DNA of 64,000 nt from assembly GCF_043290135.1 (NCBI RefSeq), contig NC_134701.1, positions 36,607,501 to 36,671,500 on the forward strand, given 5' to 3'. A program made the position numbers and the translations under genes. The stretch is from Rhipicephalus microplus. Taxonomy: Eukaryota; Arthropoda; Arachnida; Ixodida; Ixodidae. The notes beneath the pieces were generated by a model. That model saw only the letters and a list, made by a program, of their open reading frames with translations, had not been told where the DNA came from and did no database searches. This document shows positions 43,372 through 55,439 of this stretch, piece after piece; the stretch's first letter is position 1, and every line of letters starts with the position of its first letter.

Positions 43372-43611
43372 CTGCAGAGTTGGTGCCTTGAGGGCTCGCT
43401 CCACCTGGAGGTAGCGGCCGTCCGAAGCTGTTGCACTGTGCACAGCCACAACCGCCTGGTCGTCCTCAGCTGGCTGTGGGGCCAGAGTGATGGTGGCTGC
43501 AGAACCAGTGGCTGCAGCATTCACAGCCAGGTCGCCTAAAGTTTGCAGCACCCGAGGGTTGCGCAGTAGTGCACTCGTACTTTCTGCACCCGAGCTATTC
43601 TTCACGATCAC
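43372..43611 (-). CDS. Putative 80-codon host exon
   Basis: On the minus strand the segment starts after a pyrimidine-containing acceptor (GGTTGTGCAG at 43621-43612) and ends at a donor (CTGCAG|GTGACT, 43372/43371). It is 240 nt, phase 0 at both ends, and encodes an alanine/valine/threonine-rich peptide: NPRVLQTLGDLAVNAAATGS, ITLAPQPAEDDQAVVAV and YLQVERALKAPTLQ. Base use is more GC-rich than its surroundings. The same strand and phase make it compatible with direct splicing to 16713-13426. The family is not recognised. The alternative is an exon of an unrelated gene. Confidence 0.55.
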
Positions 43612-43796
43612 CTGCACAACCGGTGGTCACAACGACAGTCACGACACAAATGCCCGAAGAAGTTCTCATACAGCTGGTGAACAACTACATGGGCGAGCTG
43701 TTATGACTTGACAGGCCACACCATGAAAAAAGATGAGAGCAAAAAAAAAGTTATGAACTGGGTAATAAATTACAGTGATGCAATCAACTGAAGCCA

Positions 43797-43810
43797 CACT
43801 AGTAGAGCTT
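43797..43810. repeat. Target-site duplication, left copy
   Basis: CACTAGTAGAGCTT, identical to 49649-49662, marks the 3' end of the I-clade LINE. Confidence 0.93.
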
Positions 43811-44172
43811 GATGATGATGATGATGATGATGTTTGATGTTTTATGGCGCAAGGGCCATTTCACGGCCAAAGAGCGCCAGTTCGTCTTACTAAAAACATG
43901 GACAATGATTGTGATAAGCGGCTGTATAAGGGCCATAAAATTCCTCGCGGTAAGGCGGGTAAAAACATACAAGTAATAAAATCATGACCATGTCGTGAAA
44001 GGTGTGTGCGGTGTGAATAGATGACAAAAGTTGGTGATAATAAAAGACGATGGTGGATATGTATGGCATTAGCACAAGTGCCTCACTCGTTCATACCCTT
44101 GCGTCCAAGGGCCGTGAGGCAAGTGCTTGCTTGTGTAACCACCGCAGCAAAAACCTCTCTGGAGAGGTCATG

Positions 44173-47100
44173 CTACGGGATGCCCGGGTATATGATGTGA
44201 AAACTATGAATTTCTTTAAAAAACGCTAACAATAATTTGTGACTAAAAAGCGGTTCCCTACCGACGAACATTGGAGGGTGTAAAGGTATATGTTGTCGGT
44301 AGGGTAATGGAAAGTGTTGTTTTCTTACAGTGTCCAATTGTTTGCACTCAATTAAAATGTGAAGGACTGTCAATACTTCACCACATCTGTCACACAATGG
44401 TGGATCGCCACCAGACAAAAGGTGTGTGTGTGTTGTGTATGTGTGTCCTATTCTGAGTCTCGTTAGTATTACCTCTGTATGACGCGATTTCGATACAGGC
44501 AGCCAATGACCAAGCTGTGGCTTAATAACGTGTAGTTTGTTTTGTGTGTGTGTATCCCACTTGCTCTGCCAGTATACTCTGAGGTTTCGTTTGAGAGACG
44601 GCTTAAGATCAACGGCCGGGATTGATATGGGTGTAGGGGCAGTGCTTTTGTGGACGGATGCAGCGAGCTGATCCGCCCTCACGTTGCCCTGAATCTCACG
44701 GTGCCCTGGCACCCAGCACACTACAACATGTTGTTTGAGTGTGTATAGTGTGCATAAAATGGAGTAAAGTGAGACAAGGACTGGGTTTTTGTGTTTTTTA
44801 AAAGTGTGCAGAGCCGTTACTACACTGAGGGAGTCTGTATAAATTACTGCTTTTTGTATTTGTAATTGCTTGATGTGTTTAGCCGCCACAAGTATCGCGT
44901 AGGCTTCCGCTGTGAAGATACTTGTGCCTGGATGTAGAGGGCCAGCATCTGAAAAGGATGGGCCGACAGCAGCGTAGGACACAGAGGAGTTAGACTTGGA
45001 GGCATCTGTAAAGAACTCAGGACGTGTGTATTTGTGTTGAAGTTCCAGGAATAGGCGCATGTTTTGTAACTTCAAGAAAGGACACATCACAGTCTATAGT
45101 CTGCCACTGCCACGGTGGCAGATATGCTACAGGAGCCATTAAACTATGTTCAAGTGAGACTCCAGTTTCCTCAGCTAGACTTTTCAGGCGAACTGAGAAG
45201 GGCTGCCTCATCGAAGGCCTGTTTTGAAACAGAATGGAGCTCGACAAATCAATAATAGTGGAGTATGAGGGGTGCTTCTTATCTGCTTTCACCTTAAGGA
45301 AATAAACAAAGGACATGTAAGTTCTCTGCAGATGAAGCGACCACTCATTCGACTCAACATAAAGGCTTTCTACGGGGCTGGTGCGAAAAGCACCCGTAGA
45401 AAGGCGGATGCCCAAATGGTGCACGGGGTCCAGCATCTTCAAAGCACTTTGTGTTGCAGACTGATAAACAATGGCCCCATAATCTAAGCGGGTGCGAATG
45501 AGGCTTCGATACAGATTCATGAGACATTGCCTGTCACTACCCCACGTAGTACGTGAGAACACTTTTAAAACATTCATAGCTTTTAAACATTTTGTTTTTA
45601 GATACTTGATGTGCGGTACGAAGGTCAACTTGTTGTCCAAGATTAATCCTAAGAATTTATGCTCCACATTGACAGACAGACGTTGACCGTTCAATGCAAT
45701 GTCAGGTTCTGAGTGCATGCCTCTTATTCGGGAGAACAAGACACACGTGCTCTTTAGTGGGTTCAGTCGGAATACGTTTTCCTCTGCCCATTTGGAGACC
45801 TTGTTTAAACCTAACTGAACCTGTCGCTCACACATTACCAGGTTGCAAGATCTAAAGCCAAGCTGGACGTCGTCGACATATGTACAATAAAACATATTGC
45901 GGGGGATGGACAAGTGCAAGTAATTCATCTTGATGAGAAAAAGTGTGCAGCTAAGTACACCACCTTGTGGCACGCCTGTTTCCTGGACGAATGTTCGGGA
46001 AAGAGCCGTGCCCACTCGGACACGGAATGTCCGGTTTGACAGGTAACTTTCGATTATGTGGAACATTCTTCCACGCACGCCAAGGTGGGACAGGTCTCTT
46101 AGAATTCCGAAACGCCATGTAGTATCATAAGCCTTTTCAATATCGAGGAATACAGAGAGAAAATATTGTTTATGGACGAAGGCGTCCCTGATCTGTGCCT
46201 CGATACGAACAAGGTGGTCTGTGGTGGATCTACTTTCTCGAAACCCACACTGAAATGGGTCGAGCAAATTGTTTGTTTCAAGGAAATGTACAAGTCTGCA
46301 GTTTATCATTTTTTCGAAGATTTTGCACAAGCAGCTTGTGAGTGCAATAGGCCTATAACTCGAAGGTAAAGAAGGGTTCTTGCCCTCTTTCAAAATGGGA
46401 ATTATAATAGCCTCTTTCCAGGAGTTAGGGACAGTGCCAGAAAACCAGATAGCATTGTACAAACAAAGTAAGGTTTTTCGTGTTTCGATCGGTAGGTTTT
46501 TTAACATTTCATAAACGACACGGTCAGAACCTGGGGCAGAAGTACTGCAGGAGTTTAGAGACATTCGCAGCTCAGCTAGACTGAACGCTTGATTATATGC
46601 CTCGTATCTAGTGCATTTGTGTTCGAGTTTCTGCTTTTCTGTTCTTGTTCTGTATTTTTGGAAAGTGTAAGTATAGTGGGATGAGCTGGACACCTGTTCG
46701 AAGTGTGCACCGAGGAAGTTTGCCTGATCTTCCAAGGTGTCACCCTGAGTGTTTACGAGTGGAAGTGTGTGTACTTGTTTTCCTGCTATCCTACCGACCA
46801 TGTTCCAGACTTTAGCTTCCTGTGTGTATGAATTGATCCCTGACAAAAACTTCTGCCAGCTTTCTCTTCTGGCCTGCCGACGCGTTCTCCTGCCTTGAGA
46901 CTTTATTTTCTTGAAGGTGTCAAGGTTTTCGGCTGTCGGTGAGTTCTGAAGCAGCCTCCAAGCTCTGTTTTGCTGTTTGCGCGCGTTTCGGCATTCAGAG
47001 TTCCACCATGGCACACGCCGTTTTCCAGGGTGTCCATTTGTTTGTGGGATGCATTTTGTTGCAGCATCAATCAAAAATGCTGTGGAGTAGTCAACAGCAA

Positions 47101-47872
47101 CATCAATGCTTAACATACATATGTCACTCCAATCTATACGAGCGATGGTATGGAACCGTTCCCAGTCGGCTCTGTTTATGAGCCATTTGGGAACACGGGG
47201 TGTGCACTCAGTTGCTGTAGTTGTGCTCAAAATTACGGGAAAGTGGTCACTTCCATACAGATTACTGACGACTTTCCACTGGAGTAGAGGCACAAGAGAT
47301 GGAGACACTATGCTTAGGTCTATGGAGGAGTAGGTGTTATGTGCGAGATTATAATAGGTTGGTTCTTTTCTATTTAGGAGACATGCGTTCGACGAGAGAA
47401 GGAATTGTTCAATCAGTCGACCTCGCGCGTCGCAACGAGAGTCTCCCCATAGCCTGCTATGCGCATTGAAGTCTCCAAGGAGAACATAAGGCTCCGGAAG
47501 TTCATCAATTAAAGAGTGTAAATCACGTTTTTGCAGCTGATAGCTAGGAGGGATGTAAATAGTGCAGATTGTGATTAGTTTATCAAAAAGAACCGCTCGA
47601 ACAGCCACTGCCTCAAGGGATGTTTGGAGTTGTAAGTGTGTGCATGCAATTCCTTGATTCACTATGATGGCAACACCTCCGGATGATGTCACAGCATCAA
47701 CACGGTCCTTTCGGAAAATAACGTATTTACGAAGAAAGTTTGTGTATTTTGAATTAAGGTGTGTTTCTTGTACACACAGCACTTTTGGTGAGTGTTCGTG
47801 TAAGAGCTCTTAGATGTCGTCAAGGTTTCTGAGAAGGCCCCTGACGTTCCATTGTATAATTTGAGTGTTCAT
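44173..47872 (-). pseudogene. I-clade ORF2: endonuclease-RT-RNase H, two lesions
   Basis: ORF2 begins at the ATG 47872 (MNTQIIQWNVRGLLRNLDDI) but codon 21 is TAA (47812-47810). The frame then runs to 45017. The endonuclease shows LCVQETHL, GDFNAHSRLWGD and the terminal GSDHFPVIL. The RT shows SYRPIALTSCLCKIFEKM, VFLDIEKAYDTTW, GVPQGGVLS and CTYVDDVQLGF (near 45885). A frameshift near 45060 moves the RNase H to the frame 45090-44173, with FFTDASKS, TAEAYAIL, YTDSLSVV and GHREIQGNVRADQLA. A gag-like C-terminal zinc segment, CDRCGEVLTVLHILIEC, follows. Length is normal for the clade. Confidence 0.9.
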
Positions 47873-47936
47873 GGTGAATGTAAAATAGTGCTGTGTGTAC
47901 GAAAAGCGAGTGGCTGTTTAGACAGGGAGTTTGAGT

Positions 47937-49121
47937 TCACTTAACAGGGCCGTCACCAGGCCCTGTTATCGGCTTTTTTGTTTTCTTGGCGCGCTCCAAG
48001 GAGCCACGCCGCTCTTTCGGCACCAAGGGTACCGACGTATCCATTGCCTCCTCGGAGGCACTGGATGCCCGCACGTGCGGGCTGCTAGTTCGAATTTCGG
48101 GCCTCGCCTGGTGAGGTGAGGCCTTGAGACCCGAGGACTCTGGAGTCTCCGGTCTCTGTTTGGGAGTAGGCGGTGTAGCCTGGGCTACAACCGCCTTGGG
48201 GGCAGGTGCCACAACCTCCAGCTCGGTATGCGCGGGCCGAAGGAGTGGCGAGGGCTGGTGCGACACTGCCCCCTGGCGCGCCGCATCAGCATATGTGGGG
48301 CCATAAAATGGTGAGACTCTTTTTCTTGCTTCTTTAAATGTAATGTTTTCTTTTATCTTTAGAGTGATGATCTCTTTTTCTTTTTTCCAAAAAGAACAGG
48401 AACGCGAGTACGCGGCATGATTACCACCACAGTTCACGCAGTGTGCAGGTGCTTCGCAGTTGTCGGAGGCATGGCCCACGACTCCACATAGAGCACAAGT
48501 TTTCCGGCCACGACAGCTTTGCGAGCCGTGGCCATATCTCTGACATTGGAAGCAACGGCGGGGGTTGGGAATATATGGCCTCACGGATGTCTTTGTATAC
48601 CCAGTCTGAATGGTTTCCGGCAAATCGCTCAAAGCAAAGGTCAGTACTAAGTGTTTGGTTGGTATTTCTTTTTGATCTCTTCTTATCTTAATCCGCTGTA
48701 CATTTGTCACGTTCTGGCTCTTCCATCCTTCCAGAAGTTCAGCTTCGGTCAGGTCAAGCAAATCTGCGTCCGATACGACCCCGCGAGATGAGTTCATGGA
48801 CCTGTGTGGCGTAATACTGATGGGTGTGTCTCCAAACGTTGTGAGGGTGTTCAGTTTATCGAATTGGTCTTTGTCACGTATCTCAAGAAGTAGATCTCCG
48901 CTGGCCATTTTGGTAACCTTGTACCCAGCACCGAGAGTTTCGGTTAAGCATCTAGCCACTATGAAGGGTGATACAGTTCTGGCTTGCTTGTTAGTTTTTT
49001 CACAGTGTATAACGTGGAAACGAGGAAACAATTGTCTTGGCCGGTTGAAAAAATTGATGTCTTCGGTGCGTACCCGCTTTGAGGAGGCACGATCACTAAG
49101 TGAAGGAAATGCTTTCTGCAT
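47937..49121 (-). CDS. I-clade ORF1: RNA-binding protein with zinc knuckles
   Basis: An open frame of 394 codons, from the ATG at 49121 (MQKAFPSLSDRASSKRVRTE) to a stop at 47937. An upstream in-frame GTG at 49157 is a less likely start. The first half has an RRM-like fold candidate (FHVIHCEKTN, VSPFIVARCLTETLG, GDLLLEIRDKDQFD). Three zinc knuckles follow: CFQCQRYGHGSQSC, CALCGVVGHASDNC and CVNCGGNHAAYSRSC. The C-terminus is proline- and serine-rich and ends in a basic cluster. The protein would coat the element RNA. The frame is intact. It ends 64 nt before the ORF2 start. Confidence 0.85.
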   Translation of the reverse strand: MQKAFPSLSDRASSKRVRTEDINFFNRPRQLFPRFHVIHCEKTNKQARTVSPFIVARCLTETLGAGYKVTKMASGDLLLEIRDKDQFDKLNTLTTFGDTPISITPHRSMNSSRGVVSDADLLDLTEAELLEGWKSQNVTNVQRIKIRRDQKEIPTKHLVLTFALSDLPETIQTGYTKTSVRPYIPNPRRCFQCQRYGHGSQSCRGRKTCALCGVVGHASDNCEAPAHCVNCGGNHAAYSRSCSFWKKEKEIITLKIKENITFKEARKRVSPFYGPTYADAARQGAVSHQPSPLLRPAHTELEVVAPAPKAVVAQATPPTPKQRPETPESSGLKASPHQARPEIRTSSPHVRASSASEEAMDTSVPLVPKERRGSLERAKKTKKPITGPGDGPVK

Positions 49122-49648
49122 GCTAATTGTATGTTGTTCAGCAGCGTTGGCGGCCACCCACCACGGAGCCCAACGAGGGGACGCTGCAAGTTTGCGGATG
49201 CTAAAAGCTTGCAGACGTCAGCCGTACAACCCTGCTATAACCCAATGCGCATAGGCCAAGGTAGGCTATTTGCACAGGGTTAACCCTTGCCGCCGAGAAA
49301 ATTGGAAGTAAGCAGAAGAGAGAAGTAGACAGGAAAGCTAAAAAAGTAAGAAAGACGAAGATGTAGGGAGAGAGAGATAGGAAAAGGCGACTGCCGATTT
49401 CCCCTGGGTGGGTCAGCCCAGGGGTGCCGTCTACGTGAAGCCGGGGCCAAAGGGGTGTGTTGCCTCTGCCGGGGGGCCTTAAAGGTCCAATCACCCAGCG
49501 TCTGCTCAACCCCCAGGATCCCCTTTTCCCCGGACACGGCAAAGCCACGCACGGCTAGGCGTGGGAGGGAGTAGAAACTCCCCCGTTAGCTCGGGTCCGT
49601 GGTGTCGCTACACACCAAACGCCTACTTGCGCAGGCGCCCCTGCGGGG

Positions 49649-49662
49649 CACTAGTAGAGCTT
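49649..49662. repeat. Target-site duplication, right copy
   Basis: CACTAGTAGAGCTT, identical to 43797-43810, marks the 5' end of the I-clade LINE. Confidence 0.93.
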
Positions 49663-49836
49663 CTGGAGCAGCTAACTTGAGAGCAGTGCCTTCTATGAAA
49701 GCTAAGTTTGCTGAGTAAAAACAACCTTACTATCAAAATAAATATATGCATACATAAAAGAACCATAATTACATGATTATAGGTCGACCCACTTTGTCTT
49801 AATTTGAAATCCAAAGTTGGCGAGTCGATCTAAAAT

Positions 49837-50068
49837 TGATTGATATGTGCGGTTTAACATCCCAAAGCTACCATATGATTAAGAGTGACACCGTAGTGGA
49901 GGGCTCCGGAAATTTAGACTACCTGGGGTTCTTTAATGTGCACCTAAATCTGAGCACACAGGCCTACAACATTTCCGCCTTCATCGGAAATGCAGCCGTC
50001 GCAGCCGGGATTCGATCTCGCAACCTGCGGGTCAGCAGCCGACTTTAGCCACTGGACCACCGCAGCGG
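49837..50068 (-). mobile_element. tRNA-derived SINE (Ruka-like), copy 2, with TSD
   Basis: Minus-strand copy flanked by the duplication GGCGAGTCGATCTAAAAT at 49819-49836 and 50069-50086. The head is well preserved: GCTGCTGACCCGCAGGTTGC and CGAATCCCGGCTGCGACGGC can be read on the minus strand with small differences, giving a good B-box. The body ends in GGGATGTTAAACCGCACATA and the ATCAATCAA-like tail. Confidence 0.92.
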
Positions 50069-50086
50069 GGCGAGTCGATCTAAAAT

Positions 50087-52984
50087 GAAAAACTAGTTTC
50101 GGCTCTTGGAACTTCCTAAAAATGATCCCCACATATTCCTGCAAAGCTAGGTTTCATGCATAACTTCCAATCTCTGTCGTGAAACCGATTGAACAATTCG
50201 ACTATATTCTTGGAGACATCGTAAATAATTTCTTTTTATGAAATGTGCTTGTGCTTTTTTGCTTCGGTCAATTTTGGGGATAGTTGACCTATATTTAAGT
50301 CGACTTACAATCATGCAAATAAGGTATATTGACCGTATTTACTCATGTAATGAAAGCACTCGCACCAGGGCCGTACCGAGAAATTTCTTCATAGGGAGGT
50401 GGGGGGCAGAGCACCTTTATTATTTCAGGGAGGGCACCCCCTTAAAACGGCAACTTTCTGCTTTATGCCATGGTAATAAAAAATTCGGGAGGAGGGGGGA
50501 GGCACCGGCCTGGTGTGCCGCCCCCTGGCTACGTACGCTCCCTGACTTGCATAATAAAATGCACCCCCCCCCCCCGCCACTTCAGTCGTAAAAATTTGAA
50601 TTTTTTTCCCCCACATATTAAACACACCCCCACATTGATCCAATGCAGTTCCGCGAACCGACACCTCGTGCCTCCTTGCCCGTTAGGTCTCTTTCGTTTT
50701 TTTATTTATTAAGCTGACCCCCCTCGGCCAGCTCAGCTCGCTCCCTTTCTTCTCTTTGCCCACTGCCGCGCGCTGTACTTTTTTTTCTTGCTATCTGCGC
50801 GGCACATCCCGTCTTTTTTAATTATCCGTGCACCACTGCAAGGTTGACAATCGATACGAGTGTGACGACATCCCAGCTGATAGCACAGAGCGAGCTAAGG
50901 TCACAAAGCTGCTCGCGTCATCCGACGGCCGCTCCCTGCAAGTATGAAACTTGGAGGACCAACTACATGCACGCAATTTTCGAGCGACAACAAAATTTTT
51001 TGTTGCCATGATTGTCGCCAAGGACCAATCATGGCCATAGCGTCCCAGGTTTCTGAAAAATCAGATAAAAATCACTTGTCGATCAGAAACGATCGTGACC
51101 ATTTCCACAATGCGCTTCTCATGTGGACAGCCAGGCGGCCGTATTTTGTCGTTAACCTTGTAATCGACGGTTTGTTTTGATGTTTCGGTGGTTGCTTGCT
51201 ATGATGTCAAATGACATCGCCGCATCCGTCGTGCATGCGAGGTTGCCACAAAGTTGGCGAAGTGCGTCATAGCACACCCTTTTCGGTGCCCCTTGAGAAA
51301 CAGCCGCAGTTTCTAAAATTATATCTATTAAGTATTAGTGCTCTGCTTATTGCAGATGCCCTTAAAACATGAAAATGTTGCACGCCACATGTCCGCTTGC
51401 ATGCGTTGATCACAGTTCTCCCTAATGCTCGGCATACAAATGATATAGCAGTGCATGACAACGAGAAGCAGGCACAGCCAGTATCCCTTGTGCTGCCATC
51501 TTTCACCCACTTCTACTCATGATGGCCATGTGATTAAATCTAGGCTTGCACTTGCATCTGTGCTTGATAATGAAGTTCAGCAGAATTTGAACATTTGGTG
51601 ATATGTATGAGTAGTCTATCAGTGCTGTGGTCAGAAAAAGAACTGAAGTACATGTGCTCATGATGAATAGTTTTTGGCTAAGCTAACGCAATCAATGCAA
51701 CTGCATGTGGTGAATGAAGATGTCTTGTCTGTGATGCATGCACATAGTTTCCAAATTATCATTGTGATAGCTTTGGACACGTGACATATGTTGTGAAAGC
51801 ATACAGTAGAATCCTGATTGTACAACTTTCAGAGGACCATGCAATACCGTCGCATAATTACAGTGTCGTATAAGTGAAAAACTAGGAATATAGGCAGTGA
51901 CATTCAGCTTTGCCCAAAAAAACAGGTACGGGTCACCTGAATAAGCCCACGGCACAACTTTGTGGTTCTCCAAGAAAGGTAGTTTAAATTATTCTTACAA
52001 ATGGCAGCTAATGCAGCATTACTTAGCTGAAGGACGTGTGAGTGAATCTTAATCCTCAACTTTAAAAAATCGAATCCAATGTGCATCTTTCGCTCAAAAA
52101 ATAGAGTTAAAAAATTGCCAACTTGTAATAACAGTACCGAAATCGCGTTGCCAACAGCCTCTTGTCAGAGTAGTCCACCCCAGTGTCATTGCCGTCAGTG
52201 GCGTAGCCAAGGGAGTGCTTGGGGGGTTTAAACCCCCCCCCCCCCCCCAAATATTTTGCATGAACCCATCTCCTCTCCATGCCGCTTACCCACTTTTTTT
52301 CGTCGCTTCGCGCTGACAGAACTTTGAAACTAAGCGGTGCTACCATCACAATATCATTCCTCGGCACTTTTACACAGATTGATGCCCGCACAAGGGAAAA
52401 CGTGTCATGGTGTTTGTCAAGGCTTTGGCACTCTGAGAATTTGGGCAGGAATCTCGACCGCGAGCATGATAAGTTGGCTCGGCAAAGAGACTAACGCTGC
52501 AGCAAAAGTCATCAAAAGTCATACGAGTACCCACCAGAATAGATTTTGCCGGAGTCTATCTCTACGATAACTTTCACTTGGCTGAGACTCGCTTTATTGG
52601 TAAAAGCCAGACGCAGCTCTAAGGTCTAATAGGCCACCTTCAAGCATATTATACTGTGACTCTTCATAAGTGTGCTGAGTTATACTCAAGCCAGAGAATA
52701 ACATTTCTGTTGAACCTGCGCACGTTCTGGTAACATATAAACACACACACATACGCGTCCGACAGAACATTTGAGTCATCCACCAAACTTCGCTTGCCTG
52801 CAAGTGTACAATATATTGATACATATTTTTACTATGCCCTAACCTCTAAAGGCACTCTGAAGAGTCAAATGACGAAGGTGCAATACAGGCAAACGTGCAG
52901 GCCAAGCATAACCTTAGAAAGGCCTACTAACATACTCATCACGTAACTTAAGCTGATAAATAAAATGATAGTGGTCATAAACCT
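50087..52984. other. Mostly unassigned stretch with MITE-like termini
   Basis: No gene is recognised. Two short pieces resemble the widespread CAGTGGCGTAGCC terminal repeat of small DNA transposons: one near 50368-50545 (AGGGCCGTACCGAGAAATTT ... CCCCCTGGCTACGTACGC) and one at 52196-52254 (CAGTGGCGTAGCCAAGGG with a poly-C run). A solitary Tigger-type end (TA then CAGTAGAATCCTGATTG) is at 51804. The rest is A/T-rich. Confidence 0.45.
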
Positions 52985-53225
52985 GACTGATTGGTTGATT
53001 TAATGATAATAAGAGTTCAACCTCCCAAAACCATCATATGATTGAGGCACTGTAGAGAGAGAGTGTGGAAATTTTCACCACCTGGGGTTTTTTAAAGTGC
53101 ACCCAAATCTGAGCAGACAGGCCTACAGCATTTTCACCTACATCGAAAATGCAGCCACTTAAGGCGGGATTTCACCTCGGAAAGGCGGGATTTCCACCTG
53201 GAAGTCATAAAGCTAAAGCAGCGTA
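52985..53225 (-). mobile_element. tRNA-derived SINE (Ruka-like), copy 3, degraded
   Basis: Minus-strand copy sharing the body segments (ACCTGGGGTTTTTTAAAGTG, ACCCAAATCTGAGCAGACAG) with copies 1 and 2. The tRNA head is damaged by a small duplication of GGCGGGATTT at 53164-53200, and no clean target-site duplication is seen. Confidence 0.75.
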
Positions 53226-53343
53226 ATACGAAATGCAGTGTGGGCAGCTGTAGTGAGCACAAGTTTTATTGTTCAGCAATTTTTGGTCAACAGCACTAAA
53301 ATAAGAAGTATAAAGCTCAAAAAAATGTCCAAGATATATATAT

Positions 53344-53478
53344 TGTAAAGAAGAGGAAGTACTCCAGCGCAGAGGCAGCAGCATCGAGCGTGCAGCAGAG
53401 GCTCGAACTCGTTAATTGCGGCTGGTACGTCGCCTTACTATAGCAACAACCTTTCCACTCAATAAATCTCCTTTATAT
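53344..53478 (+). repeat. 5' LTR of gypsy B
   Basis: About 135 bp, ends next to the primer site. Contains AATAAA (53460), likely the polyadenylation signal. Confidence 0.85.
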
Positions 53479-53499
53479 TTGGTGGAGCCGTGCTGGGTA

Positions 53500-54750
53500 C
53501 CGTCCCCTATACCTTCCCGCTACCATCCTGAAACACGGTTCTCGACGGCTACCTTCTGGTATACCAGATGCCGATCAGCAAACCCTTCCATCCCCTCCAG
53601 CCACCTGTCCAGGCAGTGTTCCTCAGCGGGAGCCTCCAATCTTCAGCGGAACAGATGACAACGACGTTGAAGATCGGCTCTCGACTTTCGAACGGGTGAG
53701 CGCTTTGAACAGATGGACGGACGCGGACAAGTTGACAGGTGTGTTGTTCTACCTCGTGTGTGTAGCCAGCCTTTGGCTTAGAAACCAGGAGACAGACGTC
53801 CGAACGTGGCCGCGGCTCAAAACGTCGATTGTAGCAGTTTTCGATCAACCTGCCGTCTGAAAACTTCGTGCCGAGCAGCGTTTACGCACACGCACACAAG
53901 AAAGAGGTGAAACCTTCACTAGTTACAAAAAACACGTCGATTTGTGCAGACGCGTGAACGCCGCAATGACGGAAGCTGAAAAATGTACATCCTCAAAGGG
54001 ATTGACGACGACGCTTTTCAAATGCTCTTGGCGAAAAACCCGGCCACGGTTAACGACGTAATTAGCCTGTGCCAAAGCTACGATGAATTGCGGAAGCAGC
54101 GAGCTCTGACGAGACGTCCTCCAGCGCACGATTTGGCATCACTGTCTCGTGTGACCAATGGTCATGACCAAGCGTCACTAATAGCCGAATTAAAAGCATT
54201 TGTCTGCAAAGAAGTCGCACGACAGCTTTCCTAGGTGCCCTTCACACCAGAACCTACCACAACTTCACCGTCATCTCTCCATGGCGTCATTCAAGGACAG
54301 GTCGTCGACGCCCTAGGAGCTGCTCGCGAGCATAATCTTGTGGCTGCTCCACTCACCCACGCCGCGGCTACAGCCATGCCAACTCACAAGGCGCCTGCAC
54401 CTCCGTTCCAGCCTCGCGCGAGCTATCCCCCAACTCCAGTCCACTGGACCAGCACTAACACCGCCAACCCGTGGTGCACCCTCGACAATCGCCCAATATG
54501 TTACTCATGTCGATATTCTGGACACGTCGCAAGGTATTGCCGCCGCCGGACGCATATCACTGATAAAAACCACCGTGAGCCCTTCTTCCCGCTTGACTCC
54601 AACGCGCAATATGGTTCCTCCACTCTAATGCCAGCCCGCTACCAGGATGACCACAGTCCTCGGCCGGGACGTCTTCACTCGCCCTCTTCACGCCGCTGCT
54701 CGCCTTCTCCTATGCGTAGACGGCCCGCGCCTAACAAGAAGGAAAACTAG
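53500..54750 (+). pseudogene. Gypsy B gag remnants with zinc knuckle
   Basis: After an ATG near 53569 several frames carry capsid-like pieces: PPIFSGTDDNDVEDRLSTFE (read near 53640), then FQMLLAKNPATVNDVISLCQ with YDELRKQRAL (53990-54110). A single CCHC knuckle CYSCRYSGHVARYC is at 54500-54540, followed by a serine/arginine/proline-rich tail up to 54750. Frameshifts separate the pieces. Confidence 0.65.
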
Positions 54751-54785
54751 ACGACGCAGTTCCTGAGGCAAGAACTGCGCAAGTT

Positions 54786-55112
54786 TTGGTTTGCCCAAGT
54801 CCTCATTCGTCACCTACCAATGTTATTATTGTGTTCGTCGAAAATATCCCTACTGTCCCTCTTGTAGATACCGATACAGCTGTTTCTGTTATCGATGCTA
54901 GATTTTGCCACTCAATTCGTAAGGTTACGACGCCTTTCTCCGGATTATCGCTTCGCACAGCCAGTGCTCAACCTGTTCAACCAACCGCAGTATGTACAGC
55001 CCGCGTAACAGTTCAGAACGTTCTGTATACGATAGAGTTCATCGTTCTTTCATCGTGCTCCCGAAAAATCCCATTTTGGAACGGGACTTTTTGTCGCGTC
55101 ATAACACCGTAA
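54786..55112 (+). pseudogene. Gypsy B aspartic protease with altered active site
   Basis: The frame reads IPTVPLVDTDTAVSVIDARF where the retroviral protease triad DTG has become DTD. The following HSIRKVTTPFSGLSL parallels the protease of gypsy A. The replacement of the active-site glycine should abolish activity. Confidence 0.7.
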
Positions 55113-55439
55113 TCGACTGTGCTCAGGTCAGGCTGAGGTTGAATTTCGCTCACTGGATGACCGAGCGTCCGTCGACACCCAGTCTGCCGCTAAACTTATT
55201 GTTAACGACGACACCTACATCCCTCCACGCGCTTTTACGTTCATACCAGTTTCACGCAGCGCCATATCCGACGGCACGGTCTTCTTCACACCATCCCTAA
55301 CATTCGTCGCCGGAAGAGCCCTCCCCCTGCCTTTTGCTGCTCTCAACCTTGTAGGAGGCTCAACCACAATGCCAATTTATAATCATTAGTCATCGCCTTT
55401 ATCCCTACTTTGTCACGAGTGCCTTGGCTACGTCGAGAC

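Larger units (their letters stand above)
43811..49648 (-). mobile_element. Full-length I-clade LINE with 14-bp TSD
   Basis: A 5.84-kb non-LTR retrotransposon on the minus strand between perfect 14-bp duplications. It has a GC-rich 5' UTR (49648-49122), ORF1 (49121-47937), ORF2 (47872-44173), a 3' UTR and a short (CAT)n tail at 43811-43834. ORF2 carries endonuclease, RT and RNase H, the set typical of the I group. The copy has only one nonsense codon and one frameshift in ORF2, so it is recent. The 5' UTR must contain an internal promoter in an active member. Its sequence (AAAAGGGGATCCTGGGGGTT) shows no obvious TATA box. Confidence 0.9.
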
